A stretch of DNA of 64,000 nt from Dasypus novemcinctus (GCF_030445035.2 NC_092216.1:11967405-12031404); one strand, 5' to 3'; shown: positions 44,661-56,936, numbered from the stretch's first letter. Notes: a model not told the origin generated them from the sequence alone. A program made the numbers and translations.

Positions 44661-46574
44661 CACTTTATCTTGATGTGTTTATTAAGTTGATTATTATCCC
44701 TATGGTTTTTTTTAGCTGTTGTTTTTGTGTGTTTGGTGAGCTTTCTCTTTGACACTTTACTCTCTTATTCTATTTCCTTGCTGTTGTCTATGTTCCCATG
44801 AAAGAAAAAGATTAGAGCCAGAGAAAGGGAAAAAAGTAAGAAGAGAAAAAGGATAATAGTAATAACAATAGTAAAAGGTAGAAGAAGAACCATATAAGGC
44901 CTAGAAAAATAAATAATTAACTCATATAAGTAGCACAGAGCAATTTGCAAATAAAAATTCGCATATAAACAATGCAATGAAAAACCAAATAGGAAAAATA
45001 TATGAATTAAAAGGCCAGAATGATAAGAGAGGGAAACAGAAAAGACAATAAGAAAAAAGTTTTAAAAAGAATAGATGAGATAGAAATAAGAAAAAATGAA
45101 GACTAAAGAAAGAGTTGGAATGTAAGAACAAAAACAGAAAGCAGAAGATAAGTAGATAAAGGAGGGCAAAGAATAGCATAGGCAGACAAAATTGGTATAC
45201 AAAAAAGGAGGAAACAAAGGAAGGAGGAAAGACAGCAAGCCAGAAACAAGACAGCCACACAAAACTCTAAAACAATGGGCAGGGGAGAAATGGGAAAAAA
45301 AGAAAAAACAAATACTCAAGCGAGCACTCAAACAAAAATTTAGGAAATTTAAGTCTCCTGAGTATACACCAACTGCAGGGGCAACCACAGGTTCAAAATA
45401 GCCTTCCCTCTTAGGCCCCTGAGGAGCTTCTCAGGCTGCTAGTGTTCTTCAATTACCCAGCAACCTGCCCTCTGCAGGTTTTGAATAAGGTTTTATCGAG
45501 TAAACTACATTAATTTTTTTTAAAGGAAATTTTTTTTTAAAAAGGAAAATAAGATACTCAAGAGAAGGTAATACAAAACTACTGTCTATGTGCTCCCTGT
45601 CCTAAAGTACCACCTGGGTGTTTAATAACCTGGCCAATCATTATTCTAAGGCAAGCCATGAATCAAGCCAGGGGCCTCATATATTCAAAGTGGAGACTTT
45701 TTCTTTGGTCTGTTAGCTAGAGTCATCCAGTCAATATCCCTAGGGCAGGTTTGACTCCTTGCAGATAGGTAGAATTCTGCTGATTAGGAGCTGTCTGTCC
45801 CTGACCCCTTTCTATTCTCACTGTTTTCTCTCCCAGGGCAGCAGGACATGATAGTCTGTGTAATCAGATCCCCCCTCACCTCTCCTGGTCAGGTTGAGTT
45901 CCCTTCTGAAAATCAAATGGGACCCTGGTATCTATCTGAACTCACCACAGAGAAATGATTCTCAAACCTCTACCAGACATCTCCCTCCTTCCTGGGACCC
46001 TAAATAGACCCTTGGAAGGTTCTTAAGTGCTTCCTACTACCTGCCTCCCTTAGGGGAATTGGGATTTTGATAGTTTTCAGTACTAGACCAGTCAATTGTG
46101 CGACTCCACTGTCTCCCAGCTGAAGTTCCTTTGTCCCTGGTCAGCTAGGTAAATCAGGTTGCTTGAGCAGATTCACCTCTCCCCTCTTCACATGGCCATC
46201 TCTTGCCATCTGGTATACTCCCTAAAGTTCAGAGGGGCTCCAAGTAACCAAACCCACAGAAAGGAAAACCCTCTCCACCCTCCATCAGAACTCTCCTACT
46301 CCCAGAGAATACACTGTCACACTCAGTGGCTGGTGGGAGTCAGGGTGTTCACAGTTCTTTTTGCCTAGCTGCTGTTTCCAGCTACTGGGGCAATAACTCA
46401 TGGTTTTCCCTTGGGCTTTTTATCTCTTTGCCCAGCTCCTTTCAGATGAAGACTCCTGCTTTGTTGGTTCCCAAAACAGCTCACTCAGACAGGCTCTTGT
46501 CCCTTCTCAGTCATTTTTTTTTGGTGAGAGCTAATGAGTGCCACTTAAACTGATGCCATCTTGCTTCAATCTAC
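44661..46574 (-). other. 5' UTR of L1-V (non-repetitive type), 1.9 kb
   Basis: On the sense strand: a YY1-like box at the start, about 1.1 kb of unique sequence shared with L1-I (20240-21237), then a pyrimidine-rich segment of about 500 bases (44805-45330, A/G-rich on the plus strand) directly before ORF1. No TATA box is evident. The open frames here do not resemble known proteins and differ between copies. Confidence 0.75.
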
Positions 46575-47205
46575 TGAGATGTACTTTTCTTCATGTTTAT
46601 CCTGTTTGGTGTTCTCTGGGAACTTGTATGTGCATTTCAGGTCTTTTGCTCAGAAGTACTAGGTCTTTTTTTTTTTTTTTTTTTTTTTTTTACTAATCTT
46701 TCCTCCCCTTTCTTTCTTATCCTTCTGGGACTCTCACAATGTATATATTGATATGATTGAAGGTACCCCAGGGTTGTCTTAGACTATCTTTTGCTTTGAT
46801 TTTCTTTTCTTTCTTTTCCTCAGCATTACTCATTTATTTCAATTGTTTTGTTTCTGAGTTCAATAATTCTTTATTCTGCCAGCCCAAATCTCCTATTGAG
46901 ATACTCTTGGGCGTTTTTTATTTCAGGTACTGTGATTTTCAACTCCACTACTTGTGCAGTTACTTCCTAAAATTTCTAAGATTCCTACATTGCTCATTCA
47001 TTGTTTTCCTGATATCTTTTAGTTCCTTCTCCATATTTTCCTTCATCTCCTTGAGCATTTTTAAAAATCATTTTTAAAGCCTTTGTTCAGTATTCCCATA
47101 TTGTGATCTTTGTTGTTTTCTTGATTCCCCTACCACCCTTCTTTGTATAGGCCATCATCTCTGGCTCGTTTGTATTATACTCTTTTATTACATGATGTGC
47201 TTTTT
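46575..47205 (-). mobile_element. L1-IV part 5: ORF1 region, antisense
   Basis: Resumes the old L1 after L1-V, starting with the right duplication (46575-46588). It contains a run of 26 T at 46666-46691 of unknown origin. Non-coding. Confidence 0.65.
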
Positions 47206-50200
47206 CTGTAATAATAAAATTTATTTTTAGAGAAGTTTATATTTACATTAGAGAAAAATTATGAGAATATAGGGAATTCCTGCATAACCATATAACACAC
47301 ATCCATACAGTTTCCCCCATTATTATCACCTTACATTAGTGTGGTACATTTGCTATAATCGATGAACCATTATTGAAGCATTTCTGCTAACCAATGTCTA
47401 TAGTTCACATTATGGTTTACCCTTGAAGCTGTATAGTTTTCTAGTCTTATATGTATAATGTCATAGGTCTGTTGTTTCAGTATCATATAGATATGCCCTG
47501 TGTTCCCCCTATCCATTCCTTCTTCTCCCTTCTGAAACCCTGGCAACCACGATCTTTATATCAATATTACAAGTTCTTGCATTAACCCAAAATAACAACA
47601 AAAATAAAAATAAATCTACTTTGGTCCATGGTTACACTCTTTCCTTATATTTGTTTATTCCTCCATCTTGAGAGTTTAGGGATGGTCTGCTCTGACTACC
47701 TCAGATGATTGAGGAATTAGCTATTATGGGGCAAATTAAATGAATCGTTTTTCTTGAAGTTACATATACTCCTTGTTTTTCAGGATGGGACTTACCCATC
47801 ATCATTGGTTTGTCAGTTGTCCAGGCCAAGCCCAGAGAACTGGAGGGTACGAGTTGGCCATAACTCTGCTGGGAATCAGGGCTCAACCAGCATATTAAAA
47901 ACCCAAAGATTTAAGTCTCCGAGAGATTTATTTTATGTATATTTTTAGAAACAAAGGTTCAAGTAAAAGGGAAGAAGAATCATGAACAGGGAAAATATAA
48001 AAGAGTAAACTATGTTATATTGGGAAAATAGATTATAATATATTACCAAATAGGGTCCATTGAAGTGTTGGTGATTTCATGATGTTCTGTGTGTCTTGGT
48101 TCTGTGTCAAGACATCTCTAGAAACTTTAAGAGTATTGTTATTTAAGGCTTTGTTTACTTAAGCAATTAGTGAAACCTATGTGAGACCTCTATTGGTATA
48201 ACTTCTAGAATGATCTCCTGGCATATGTTGAAACCTCTTAGCCATAAAATTATTTTTTAATTTAATGTTTCCCCCTATTGATCAAGGTCTTTTACCAAAT
48301 GCATCACTGAATAGTACTCAGTAATAATCCTTCAGTGCCAGAAAGGCTTATCCCTAGCAATCATGTCCCATGTTGGGGGGAAGGTAAAAGTTTTATTTTC
48401 TGAGTTTGGCTTAGAGAGAGTCCACATTTGAGAAACAAGGAGGATTGGGGGAGGTAACTCTAAGGCATTAATTTTAATTAGTCTGCTTTATTTTTACAGG
48501 ACTGTTATATGTACAAACATTAAAATCAAGGTCTTGGTACATAGGCATATTTTCTTAGGCATGGCTTTATATTCCAGACATTTTTTGCCATTTTATTTGA
48601 GAAAGTAGCAGGGCTTCCCCAGAAAGGAAGTTTAATATTTTGTTACCTACTGTGTGAGCTTCTTTCAATGGAGAAAACATACCTATGACAAAAAATACAT
48701 TCATATGCCATTGAAGTATGTTTTAGGTGCCTTGTTCCCATATGTCACCCCTATTAATACCCTATACTACTGATGTACTTTTGTTTTACATCCTGAAAGA
48801 AGAGTCTTATATTTGTATTTTTAAACATATAAATATAACTCTTGGTCTTCAGAGTTCACTGAGTTATATGTAACCCATTTTATCATGTTTCTTTCTTTCT
48901 AGCCTGAAGTACAGCCCAAATTTCCTTTCAACCTTGTTTTCATTCATCAGTGCTATTAATTATATTGCTGCTCCACCATCACCTCTGTTCATTTCCAAAT
49001 TGATACAAACAGCCTAATTATAACTTCTGCATGAATTATGCACCAACTCATCAACTTCTACTCCTATTCTATCTCCTAGTAAACTATCTTAAAGACCATG
49101 GGTCTGTCCACTATTCTTGGTTCATATCTGTGAGGTCATGTAATACTTTTCTTGCATGTCTGGGTGATTTCACTCAATGTAAAGACTTTAAAGACAACAA
49201 ACCCATTTTGTCACATGTTACAGCTAGACACCATTTCATCACATGTATATACCACATTTTGTTTATCAATTCCTGTATTGATGGACACCTGGGATGCTTC
49301 CATCTTTTGGCAACTGTGCATAATGTGCATATATCTGTTCATATCCCTGCTTTCAATTCTTCTGAATATATACCTAGTAGTGAAATTACTGGATCACATG
49401 GCAATTCTATACTTAGTTTCCAGAGGAAGAGCCAAGTGTTCCAATTTCTCCAGATCCTTTACAACACCTGTAGATTGTTTTTTAAATAGAAGCCAGTCTA
49501 TAGCTATGAAATGATGTCTTATAGAAGTTTTGCTATGTATTTCCGTAACAGCTAGTGATGTTGAGCATCTTTTCATGTACCTTATAGCCATCCATATTTC
49601 CTCTTTGGAAAAGTATCTGTTCAAATGTTATGCCATTTTTTAAAAAAATGTGTTGTCTTTTTATTATTTTGTTATAGGATTTCTTTGTATATGCTAGATA
49701 TTAGACCTTATCAGATAAAGTTTCCAAATATTTTCTCCCATTAAGTAGTTGCCTTTTCACTTTTTAAAAAAATATTTATTTATTTATTTTTCTCCCCCTC
49801 CCCCTCCCACCCCAGTTGTCTGTTCTCTGTGTCCATTTGATGCGTCTTCTTTGTCCGCTTCTGTTGTCAGCAGCACTGGAATCTGTGTTTCTGTTTGCTG
49901 CGTCATCTTGTTATGTCATCTCTCTGTGTGGGTGGCACCATTCTTAGGCAGGCTGCACTTTCTTTCGCGCTGGGTGGCTCTCCTTTTGGGGTGCACTCCT
50001 TGCGTGTGGGGCTCCCCTACACAGGGCACACCCCTGCGTGGCAGGACACTCCTTGCCTGCATCAGCACTGTGCATGGGTCAGCTCCACACGGGTCAAGGA
50101 GGCCCGGGGTTTGAACCACAGACCTCCCATGTGGTAGACGGACGCCCTATATGTTGGGCCAAGTCCACTTTCCCATTTTCACTTTCTTAACAAACTCCAT

Positions 50201-51038
50201 TGAAGCAAGAAAGTTTTTAATATTGAGATGACCCGATTAACATATTTTTCTTTCATTTCTTGTATATTTGATGTAAAATTAATGAAACCTGTTGATAACC
50301 ACAAGATAACATAGATGCTTGCAAACATTGTTTTCTATGAGCTTTATGGTTCTACATTTAGATCTTTGAGTCATCTTAATTTTTAAATAGGGTATGAGAT
50401 AGATATTCTCTTTCATTCTTTGCATATGGACTGCAGTTCTCAGAGCACTATGTTTTGAAAAGACTATTCTGTCCCAGGTGAGTTGGACATGACAACTTTG
50501 TTGACTGATGACAGATGTGCAGGTCTATTTCTTTACACTCAATTCAGTTTCATTGGTCAATATATCTATTCTTGTGCATGCAGTTTGACAAATGTAGTTT
50601 TGTGGCATGCCATCTAGATACCGTGAGTCCTTCAACTTTTTTTTTTTCAAGATGTTTTTGGCTATTCATGGTCCATTACTCTTTGAAATAAATTTGATAA
50701 TTGGATTTCCCATTTCAATTTGGGAAAAAAATGCTGCTAGAACCTATAATCAAATTGCATTGAACCTATAAATCAACTTAAGTAGAATTGACATCTTAGC
50801 CATGTTTATTCTTACAAGGCATAAATGTGGAATATTCTTTCACTTATTTAAGTTTTCTTGGATTTCTTTTGGGAATATTGTGTAGGTTCTGTGTCCAAGT
50901 AATTTACATCTTTAGTTTATTCCTAGATATTTTATTCTTTTAGTTGTTACTATAAATGGATTTTAATTTCCTCTTCAGATTCCTCATTATTAGTATAAAG
51001 AAACACTACTGATTTTTGCATGTTGATCATTTATCAGC
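47206..51038 (-). mobile_element. L1-VI part 1: 3' UTR and ORF2, antisense
   Basis: An older relative of the long-3'-UTR family. The 3' UTR-like part (about 47206-49020) mixes proximal-type and distal-type 3' UTR sequence, and ORF2 C-terminal text follows from about 49100. DAS-SINE 3 interrupts it. It ends at the class II solo LTR and its duplication ATCAGC (51033-51038). Frames are fully decayed. Other parts are at 51902-53115 and 56772-56936. Confidence 0.7.
49764..50175 (-). mobile_element. DAS-SINE copy 3 (long subtype, CpG-rich)
   Basis: Reverse-oriented SINE with a T-run and (ATTT)n tail at the left and the tRNA-like head at the right. The B-box-like GGTTTGAACC is intact near 50108-50118. 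The 10-bp duplications TTTTCACTTT are at 49754-49763 and 50176-50185. It includes the extra internal segment (around 49880-49930) shared with copy 2. Many CpG sites remain, suggesting a younger insertion than copy 2. Confidence 0.92.
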
Positions 51039-51895
51039 TGCGGCGGCTTGCTCGGTCGGTAGAGGTGGGGTCTGGCTGCGGACGAGGGGTCGGTCCCGCT
51101 TGGGACGAGGGGTTGGTCCGGCAGCAGACGAGGGATCGGTCTCACAAGGGGTTGCGCGGTTCGGCTGACAGGGTCGCCCGGCGAAGCCGGCGACGAAGGG
51201 GTCGCCCGGAGAAGCAGGCGACGAAGGGGTCGCCTGGAGAAGCAGGCGACGAACTGGGGACAAGTGAGGCCAGGCCCTTGTCGGGGGCTCTCAGGACTGG
51301 AGGGCGCATGGCAGAAGAACTACCGCGGAGACAAGGTAAACACACAAGTCCACTTTATTGAGGGAGAGGCAACAGTTTTATAGGGGCTGGGGAAGGCTGA
51401 TTGGTCGAAGCCACGCCCTGTTCTGATTGGTTGCTGGTGAAAGGTCAGTGGGCGGTACTGGATGGGGGAGGGGTGGTGGTTAGGGATTGGCTGTCGCTGT
51501 TGCTGGGGGAAGGGGCAGGGTTTAGGGATTGGTGGCTGCTGTTGCTGGGGTGGAGGGCAGACTTGAGTTTCCCGCCCACGCCTGGCTGTTGCTGCTGTCG
51601 GGGGAGGGGAAAAGGGCAGACTGGAATTTTCCGCCCTGCGCCTGCGCAGGGAGAAGGAAGAAGAAGGGTGCCGCCCCACAGGCATCGTGTGGCGCCATCC
51701 GGGAGGAGGGGCGGCCGCGGAAGCATGGCTGCCGAGAAGGGGAGACCCGAGGGCACTCTGCGTCCATGCCAAGCTCCCTTCAGGGGTGGCGGTGAGTCCG
51801 ACCAGCCACCCTATTATGGGGGCAGCGGCTTGGCCTGCCGCGGCCGCTCCCCCGCCAGGCCAGCAAACCACACTTCAGCCCGAGGGGTGACCGCA
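51039..51895 (-). repeat. Solo LTR of the class II ERV, copy 2, 857 bp
   Basis: Inverted copy of 1219-2093 with the same ends, flanked by a perfect 6-bp duplication ATCAGC (51033-51038 and 51896-51901). On the minus strand the TATAAAA box is at 51376-51382 and a canonical AATAAA at 51354-51359. It has three 23-bp units and three 28-bp units, where copy 1 has five and two. Long open frames on both strands (up to 183 codons) follow from GC-rich content and are not supported as genes. Confidence 0.93.
51173..51262 (-). repeat. Three tandem 28-bp units inside the class II LTR
   Basis: On the minus strand each unit reads like TTCGTCGCCTGCTTCTCCGG followed by GCGACCCC. Copy 1 of the LTR has two such units (about 1860-1916). 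Confidence 0.85.
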
Positions 51896-51901
51896 ATCAG
51901 C

Positions 51902-53115
51902 TCTAGTTTTGAGGCAGATTTCAGGTCTTTATATATGTAGGATCAATCACATGCCAATAGTATTTCTTTCTTTTTTTATTATCTTTTCAAAAAAGATACA
52001 TAGATCACACAACACGTTAATTAAAAAAGATAAGAAGTTCCCATATACCCCACTCCCCACATCCCCCACTCCTCCCACATCAACAATTTCTTTCATTAGT
52101 GAGGGAAAAAAGAGGTGTGATATGGGGGCATTTCTGGGACTTGGAGTTGTCCTGAATGATATTGTGGGGACAGATGTAGGACATTATATATCCTGCCATA
52201 ATCCACTGCATGGACTGGTAGAGAGTGTAAACTACAACATAAAAAATAATCCATGCTGTTTAGCAGTGCTCCAAAATGTATTCATCGAATGCAATGAATG
52301 TATCACACCAATAATGTTTTACTTCTTCCTTTCCAGTTTGGGTGTGTTTTATTTCTTCTTAAGGTCTAAGTGTTTTATCGAGAATTTCTAACACAATATT
52401 CAATACAAGTAGAGACAGTGGACATCATTGTCTTATTCCACGTCTTAGAGGGATTTTTCATTAGTAAATATGTTATTAGCAGTGGGTTTTTCATGTACAC
52501 CCTTTATCATATTGAGGAAGTTTCCTTCCTTTTCTATCTTTCCAACTGTTTTTATGAAGAAAGGATGCCTTTTTAAATGACTTCTCTGCATTGATAGAGG
52601 TGATCATGTAATTTTTCTCCATTATCTGTAATTTGGTGTATTACATTAATCGATTATTTATGTTGAATCACCCTTGTATACCTGGAATAATACCCCCTTG
52701 TTCATGGTGTGTTGTTGGAATCACTCTGAAAGTATTTTCTTGAAAAGTTTTAGTCTAATTTCATTGGATAGCTTTGTCTGTAATTTTTTAAATTTGTAGC
52801 TTTTTGTGGCTTTGATATTAGGATGATCTTGGCATCATAGAGTGAGTAAGGAAATATCCCCTTCTCTTTGATTTTTTGGAAGAGTTTAAGCAGTATTGGT
52901 ATTAGTTCCTTCCAGAATGATAGATGAAATTCAGTTGTGTAGCCATCTGGTCCTGAACTTTCCTTGGTTGGGAGGTTTTTGATGACTGATTCAATCTCAT
53001 TACTTGTGATTGGTCTATTGAAGTCTTCTATTTCTCCTTTTGACAATGTTGGTTGCTTGTGTTTTCCTAGAAATTCTTCCATTTCATCTAATTTATCCAA
53101 TTTTTTTACATACAG
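51902..53115 (-). mobile_element. L1-VI part 2: ORF2, antisense, with a nested insertion
   Basis: Continues the ORF2 of L1-VI after the solo LTR. A nested fragment sits at 51960-52307. An open stretch of 116 codons (52750-53100) covers text before the polymerase core, with SSGPDGYTTEFH, but the rest has stops. Confidence 0.72.
51960..52307 (-). mobile_element. 5'-inverted L1 3'-UTR insertion
   Basis: The left part (51960 to about 52102) is antisense L1 3' end with a T-run. The right part (about 52102-52307) is the adjacent 3'-UTR segment in sense orientation. This head-to-head arrangement is the signature of twin priming. Short flanking repeats CCAATA are at 51954-51959 and 52308-52313. Confidence 0.75.
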
Positions 53116-53384
53116 ATTTTTTTCCTAAATCATGCTTTACTAATAAAACAAATGAAAAACTAATGACTTATTGATCTTCAAAGAGAAGTGCAGAGGAAGC
53201 TGAGAAGTACTAGTTTCAAAACAAATGCATCAAATGCAAGAGTTATGGGTTGTTGTCTAATTAACTAGAATTGTCATATTTTTTCCAATATAAAAATGTA
53301 ATGCCTAGAACTCAAGGTTTTGACATTCCTATAGATCACTTGTAATAATGCAATTTATTTTGTTGGTTTGCTGATTTACTTTTT
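53116..53384. other. Unassigned sequence between L1-VI and L1-VII
   Basis: About 270 bases of A/T-rich DNA with no similarity to the other repeats in the window that I can see. It contains no plausible gene. It could be part of the L1-VII insertion or a decayed older element. Confidence 0.4.
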
Positions 53385-55334
53385 TAAACAAATCTTTTAT
53401 TGATACATATTAATTAAGCAAAAGCCCATCCAAAGTGTACAATCAGCAGTATTCAGTACAATCACATAGTTGTGCATTCATCTCAGTCATTTCTGGAGAA
53501 TCTTCATTACTCCAGTAAAAATCGTATTGAAAAACTAAAATCAAACAAAACTCATCCCCTCTCAATCTTTCTATGCTTCCCCTGCCATATATAGCTGATA
53601 TTGTTTCCTTCTCTTTAGTTTATTTGTATTTACATTTTGTGAAAACATTTATATACATAATATCACCCATGTTCATAATTTACAAGAGGTCCCACAGTTA
53701 CACAGTCCCACATTACATTTTTAGGTTTCCCTCTAGTAATAAAAATGTCCTCAGACTTTCCCTTTCAACTGTCATATCATTAAAATAGCTCTGCTAGTCA
53801 GAGCTGATGTGTGCCCACCATTTCCATTCATTTCCAAAGGTTTATAAATAATCTTTTAACCAATTCTGCACAGATTAACCATCAGATTTCCATTTTCTAC
53901 CCTCTCTATTTTCTGGTGACCTATACCTTGTTTATTAACTCCATGTGTCTACTACTATATTTAGTTCATAATGCAATCTTTCAGAATTTATCTTTTTGTG
54001 TCTGGCTTGCACCACTCAACATGTCTTTCAGCTTCATTCACGGTGTCATATGCTTAACACCTTCATTTCTTCTTACAACTGCATAATATTCCATCATGTG
54101 TATATACCACAATTTGTTTATTCATTCACCAGTTGATGGATACCTGGGTTGTTTCCAACTTTTGGCAATTGTGAATAATGCCGCTGTGGACATTGATGCA
54201 CAGGTGTCTCTTTGTGTCACTTCTCTCAGTTCTTCTGGGTATACACTTAGAAATGGTAAAACAGGGTCATGGGCAAGCCTATATTCAACTTCCTCAGGAA
54301 CTGAAAACAGTTCTTCACAGTGACTGTACAATTCTACATTCTCCCCAAGAGTGAATAAGCATCCCTGTCTCTCCACATCCTCTCAAACACTTGCTTTGTT
54401 TTTTTAATACTGGCCATTCTGATAGATGTGAAATGATATTTTGTAGTTTTGATTTGCATTTCCCTAAGTCCTAGTGATGTTAAATATTTTTCATGTGTTT
54501 TTTTGCAATTTGTATCTTATTTCAATATGTGTCTTTTCTACTATTTTGCCCATTTTTAAAATAGTTTTTGTTTGTTTTGTATAAGGAGTGAAATAGTTGT
54601 GTTGTTTCTTTGTTGTTTTTTTTGTATAAGGGGTTTTCTTTCTTTTGGATATAGCTATCCAGGTCTCCCAGCACCATCTGTTGTATAGACTGCTATGTCC
54701 CAGCTGAGAAAGGTTAAAGGCCTTGTCAAAAATCACTTAAATGTAGATGCAAGCGTTTATTTTTAGTTCTAGATTCAATTCCATTGGTCAATCTGTCTAT
54801 CTTTATGCCAGTTCCATGCTGTTTCTCCCACGAACATAATAATATATTATGTTCATGTATTTTGTATTGTCATTCAATTCCCTGAGACCCTGTATTTTCC
54901 ATTCTCTTCTCTTTCTATTCTCCTGTCTTTTCCAGTTCAGATGTTCTGTCTTAAAAACCACTAATTCTACTAAGAACTATTTAAATCAGCTCTTTGGTGC
55001 CTCTAAAAGTATTTTTAATTTGATCTATCATGTCTTTCCTTACCATAAGGTCTGATACTTCTCTTTGAAGGCTTTTGTATTTTTCTTCATGCTCGCACAG
55101 TGCTTTATCTCTTTAGTCTTTTTTTTTCAATTCTTTAAGTTGATTTAGGAGAGTGGTGTGATTATCATTGATTGTTATAAATCCTGTATATCTTCCAGAT
55201 ACTTGACTAGTTCTTTTGGCTGGGCCATCTCTCTCTGTTTCCTAGTATAGCTTATATTTTTTGCTGATGTCTAGGCATTTGAATATGTTGGGAAGTTTAC
55301 TCTTATGGCCAAGTTTTCTCTCTTGCCTATTTTT

Positions 55335-55432
55335 CTTTAAATTAACTTTTTAAATTATAGAAATTGTAGGCTTATAGAACAGTCATGTAAAAAATACAGC
55401 ATTTCCACATACCCATCCCCAGCCATTATTTT
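55335..55432 (-). repeat. Short older L1 3'-end fragment
   Basis: Resembles the 3'-end text at 47215-47310, antisense, next to the following fragment. Low information. Confidence 0.45.
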
Positions 55433-56073
55433 TTTGTTTTTTTAAAGATACATAGATCACAAAAACTGTTCATTAAAAAATATGAGGTTCCTATATACCC
55501 CACACCCCACCCCAGCCCACTCCTCCCACATCAACAATCTCTTTCATCATTATGGCACATTCATTGCATTTAGTGAATACATTTTGGAGCACTGCTGTAT
55601 TGCATAGGTAAGTTTAGATTGTAGTTTACACTCTCCCCCAGTATATTCAGTGGGTTATGGCAGGATATATAATGTTCACAATCTGTCCCTACAGTAACAT
55701 TTAGGACAACTCCAAGTCCTGATAATGCCCCACATCACATTTCTTCCTCCCTCTCCCTGCCCTCGGCAACCACTATGGCTACTCTCTCCATATCAATGTT
55801 ACAATTTCTTCCATTGCTAGAGTCACAGTAGTCCTAGATAGAATAGCAGTATGCTCACTCTAATCCATATTTTATTCCTCCATCCTGTGGACCCTGGGAT
55901 GGTGATGTCCACTCTACCTCTAAATCAAGAGGGGGCTTAGATCTCACATGGTTGATGAATGTGATTCTCCTGCTTGCAGTTGTAGGTACTCTCAGTTCCC
56001 TGGTGTGACAGTTGACTATCTTTATCTCCCTGTTAGCTGACCCGCGTAAGTCCAATGAACTGGAGAGGCTTTT
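55433..56073 (-). repeat. Truncated L1 distal 3'-UTR fragment
   Basis: About 640 bases of distal 3' UTR in antisense, beginning with a T-run, collinear with 9170-9960. It is inserted within L1-VII. Confidence 0.8.
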
Positions 56074-56771
56074 TTGTTTTGTTTTGTTTACAGCTCTTCT
56101 TTGATATTTGGTTCAACTTATTCTAAGTCTATAAAATTGCCCAGATTAATTTATCAAAATCATGTCAGGCACTCACAAATGGGGTGTAGATTTTCTCCCT
56201 GGAGTTAAGAGTACAGAGAGGCTCCAAAAGCAGTTTTTGTCCATGCAATTTCCAGACTAGCCAGAAGATGGCACTCATCAGCAAACCTTAATGCAGAGGT
56301 ATTTCTTTCAACCTCCATTTTCCTTTGCTTTGGTCTGGCCAGAACTGAAATTCAAAGTGGCCTCTGCTGGCTGAATTCACTGGAGTAAAGCCCCCCAACT
56401 TCTCCTCTCCTTTCCCTTGTAACAGCTGACAGGGAGTAGGACATCTGCTTCCCTCTTTATTTAATATAAAATAAAACAAATCAGTTGACAGGGAGGAATA
56501 CACCTACAATGAGCCAGGAATTGTATCATGGCTTAATATCTTGGAGGGTGGAGAGTGGAACCCTTACCAACTGCCTTAGGGGCTTGGTAATTCACATTTG
56601 TAGTTTCAGTTTCTTCATTTCTTTGTCCCTCACTCTCAAGGAATTGTAAAGCACTGTGCTGGTCTTTTGACTACAAAGCCACTCCCTCAGACAGGTTTTC
56701 TTTTTTCCATTGTTTTTGATAGAGAGTTGAGCCCTGCCTGTCTAGTATGACACCATCTTCCCACAATTCCC

Positions 56772-56936
56772 CAAGTACACTTTCTGATAGTATCCTCCTA
56801 TGATTCCATTTCTATGGAGGCAGTGATTATGTTACTTATTATTTTTTTATTTTGTTTATCTGCATCTTCTCTCCTTTTCTTGTTAGTTTAGCTAAGGGTT
56901 TTATAAGTCTTAAAAAAGAGCTTTTAAAAAAATTCT
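56772..56936 (-). mobile_element. L1-VI part 3: ORF2, antisense
   Basis: Continues the ORF2 text that broke off near 53115 (parallel to 26590-26760 in L1-III). It ends at the 5' end of L1-VIII. Confidence 0.65.

Larger units (their letters stand above)
37309..46574 (-). mobile_element. L1-V: full-length antisense L1, 9.27 kb, perfect 14-bp duplications
   Basis: The target duplication TGAGATGTACTTTT occurs at 37295-37308 and 46575-46588, giving exact ends. The parts are 3' UTR (37309-40190), ORF2 (40191-43630), ORF1 (43747-44660) and 5' UTR (44661-46574). The 5' terminus has CAAGATGGC at bases 12-20 of the element (46555-46563 on the minus strand). At 9,266 bases it is longer than the 6-7 kb usual for mammalian L1; the excess lies in both UTRs. 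Both ORFs contain stops and frameshifts, so it is a dead copy, but no large deletion is evident. Confidence 0.93.
53385..56771 (-). mobile_element. L1-VII: antisense L1, internally deleted
   Basis: The 3' UTR of another subfamily (53385-54080) is followed by the ORF2 C-terminal part (54090-54840), an ORF1-like stretch (54860-55334), a nested 3'-UTR fragment (55433-56073) and a 5' UTR (56074-56771). Most of ORF2 is missing. The 5' terminus has GAAGATGGTG on the sense strand (56751-56760), again about 12 bases from the end. Its 5' UTR relates to those of L1-I and L1-V. The target duplication is not clear. Confidence 0.7.

Noticed and set aside
46666..46691. 26-base T-run as the tail of a separate insertion
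   Set aside because: No element body or flanking duplication could be found beside it; it may be a simple repeat expansion within L1-IV.
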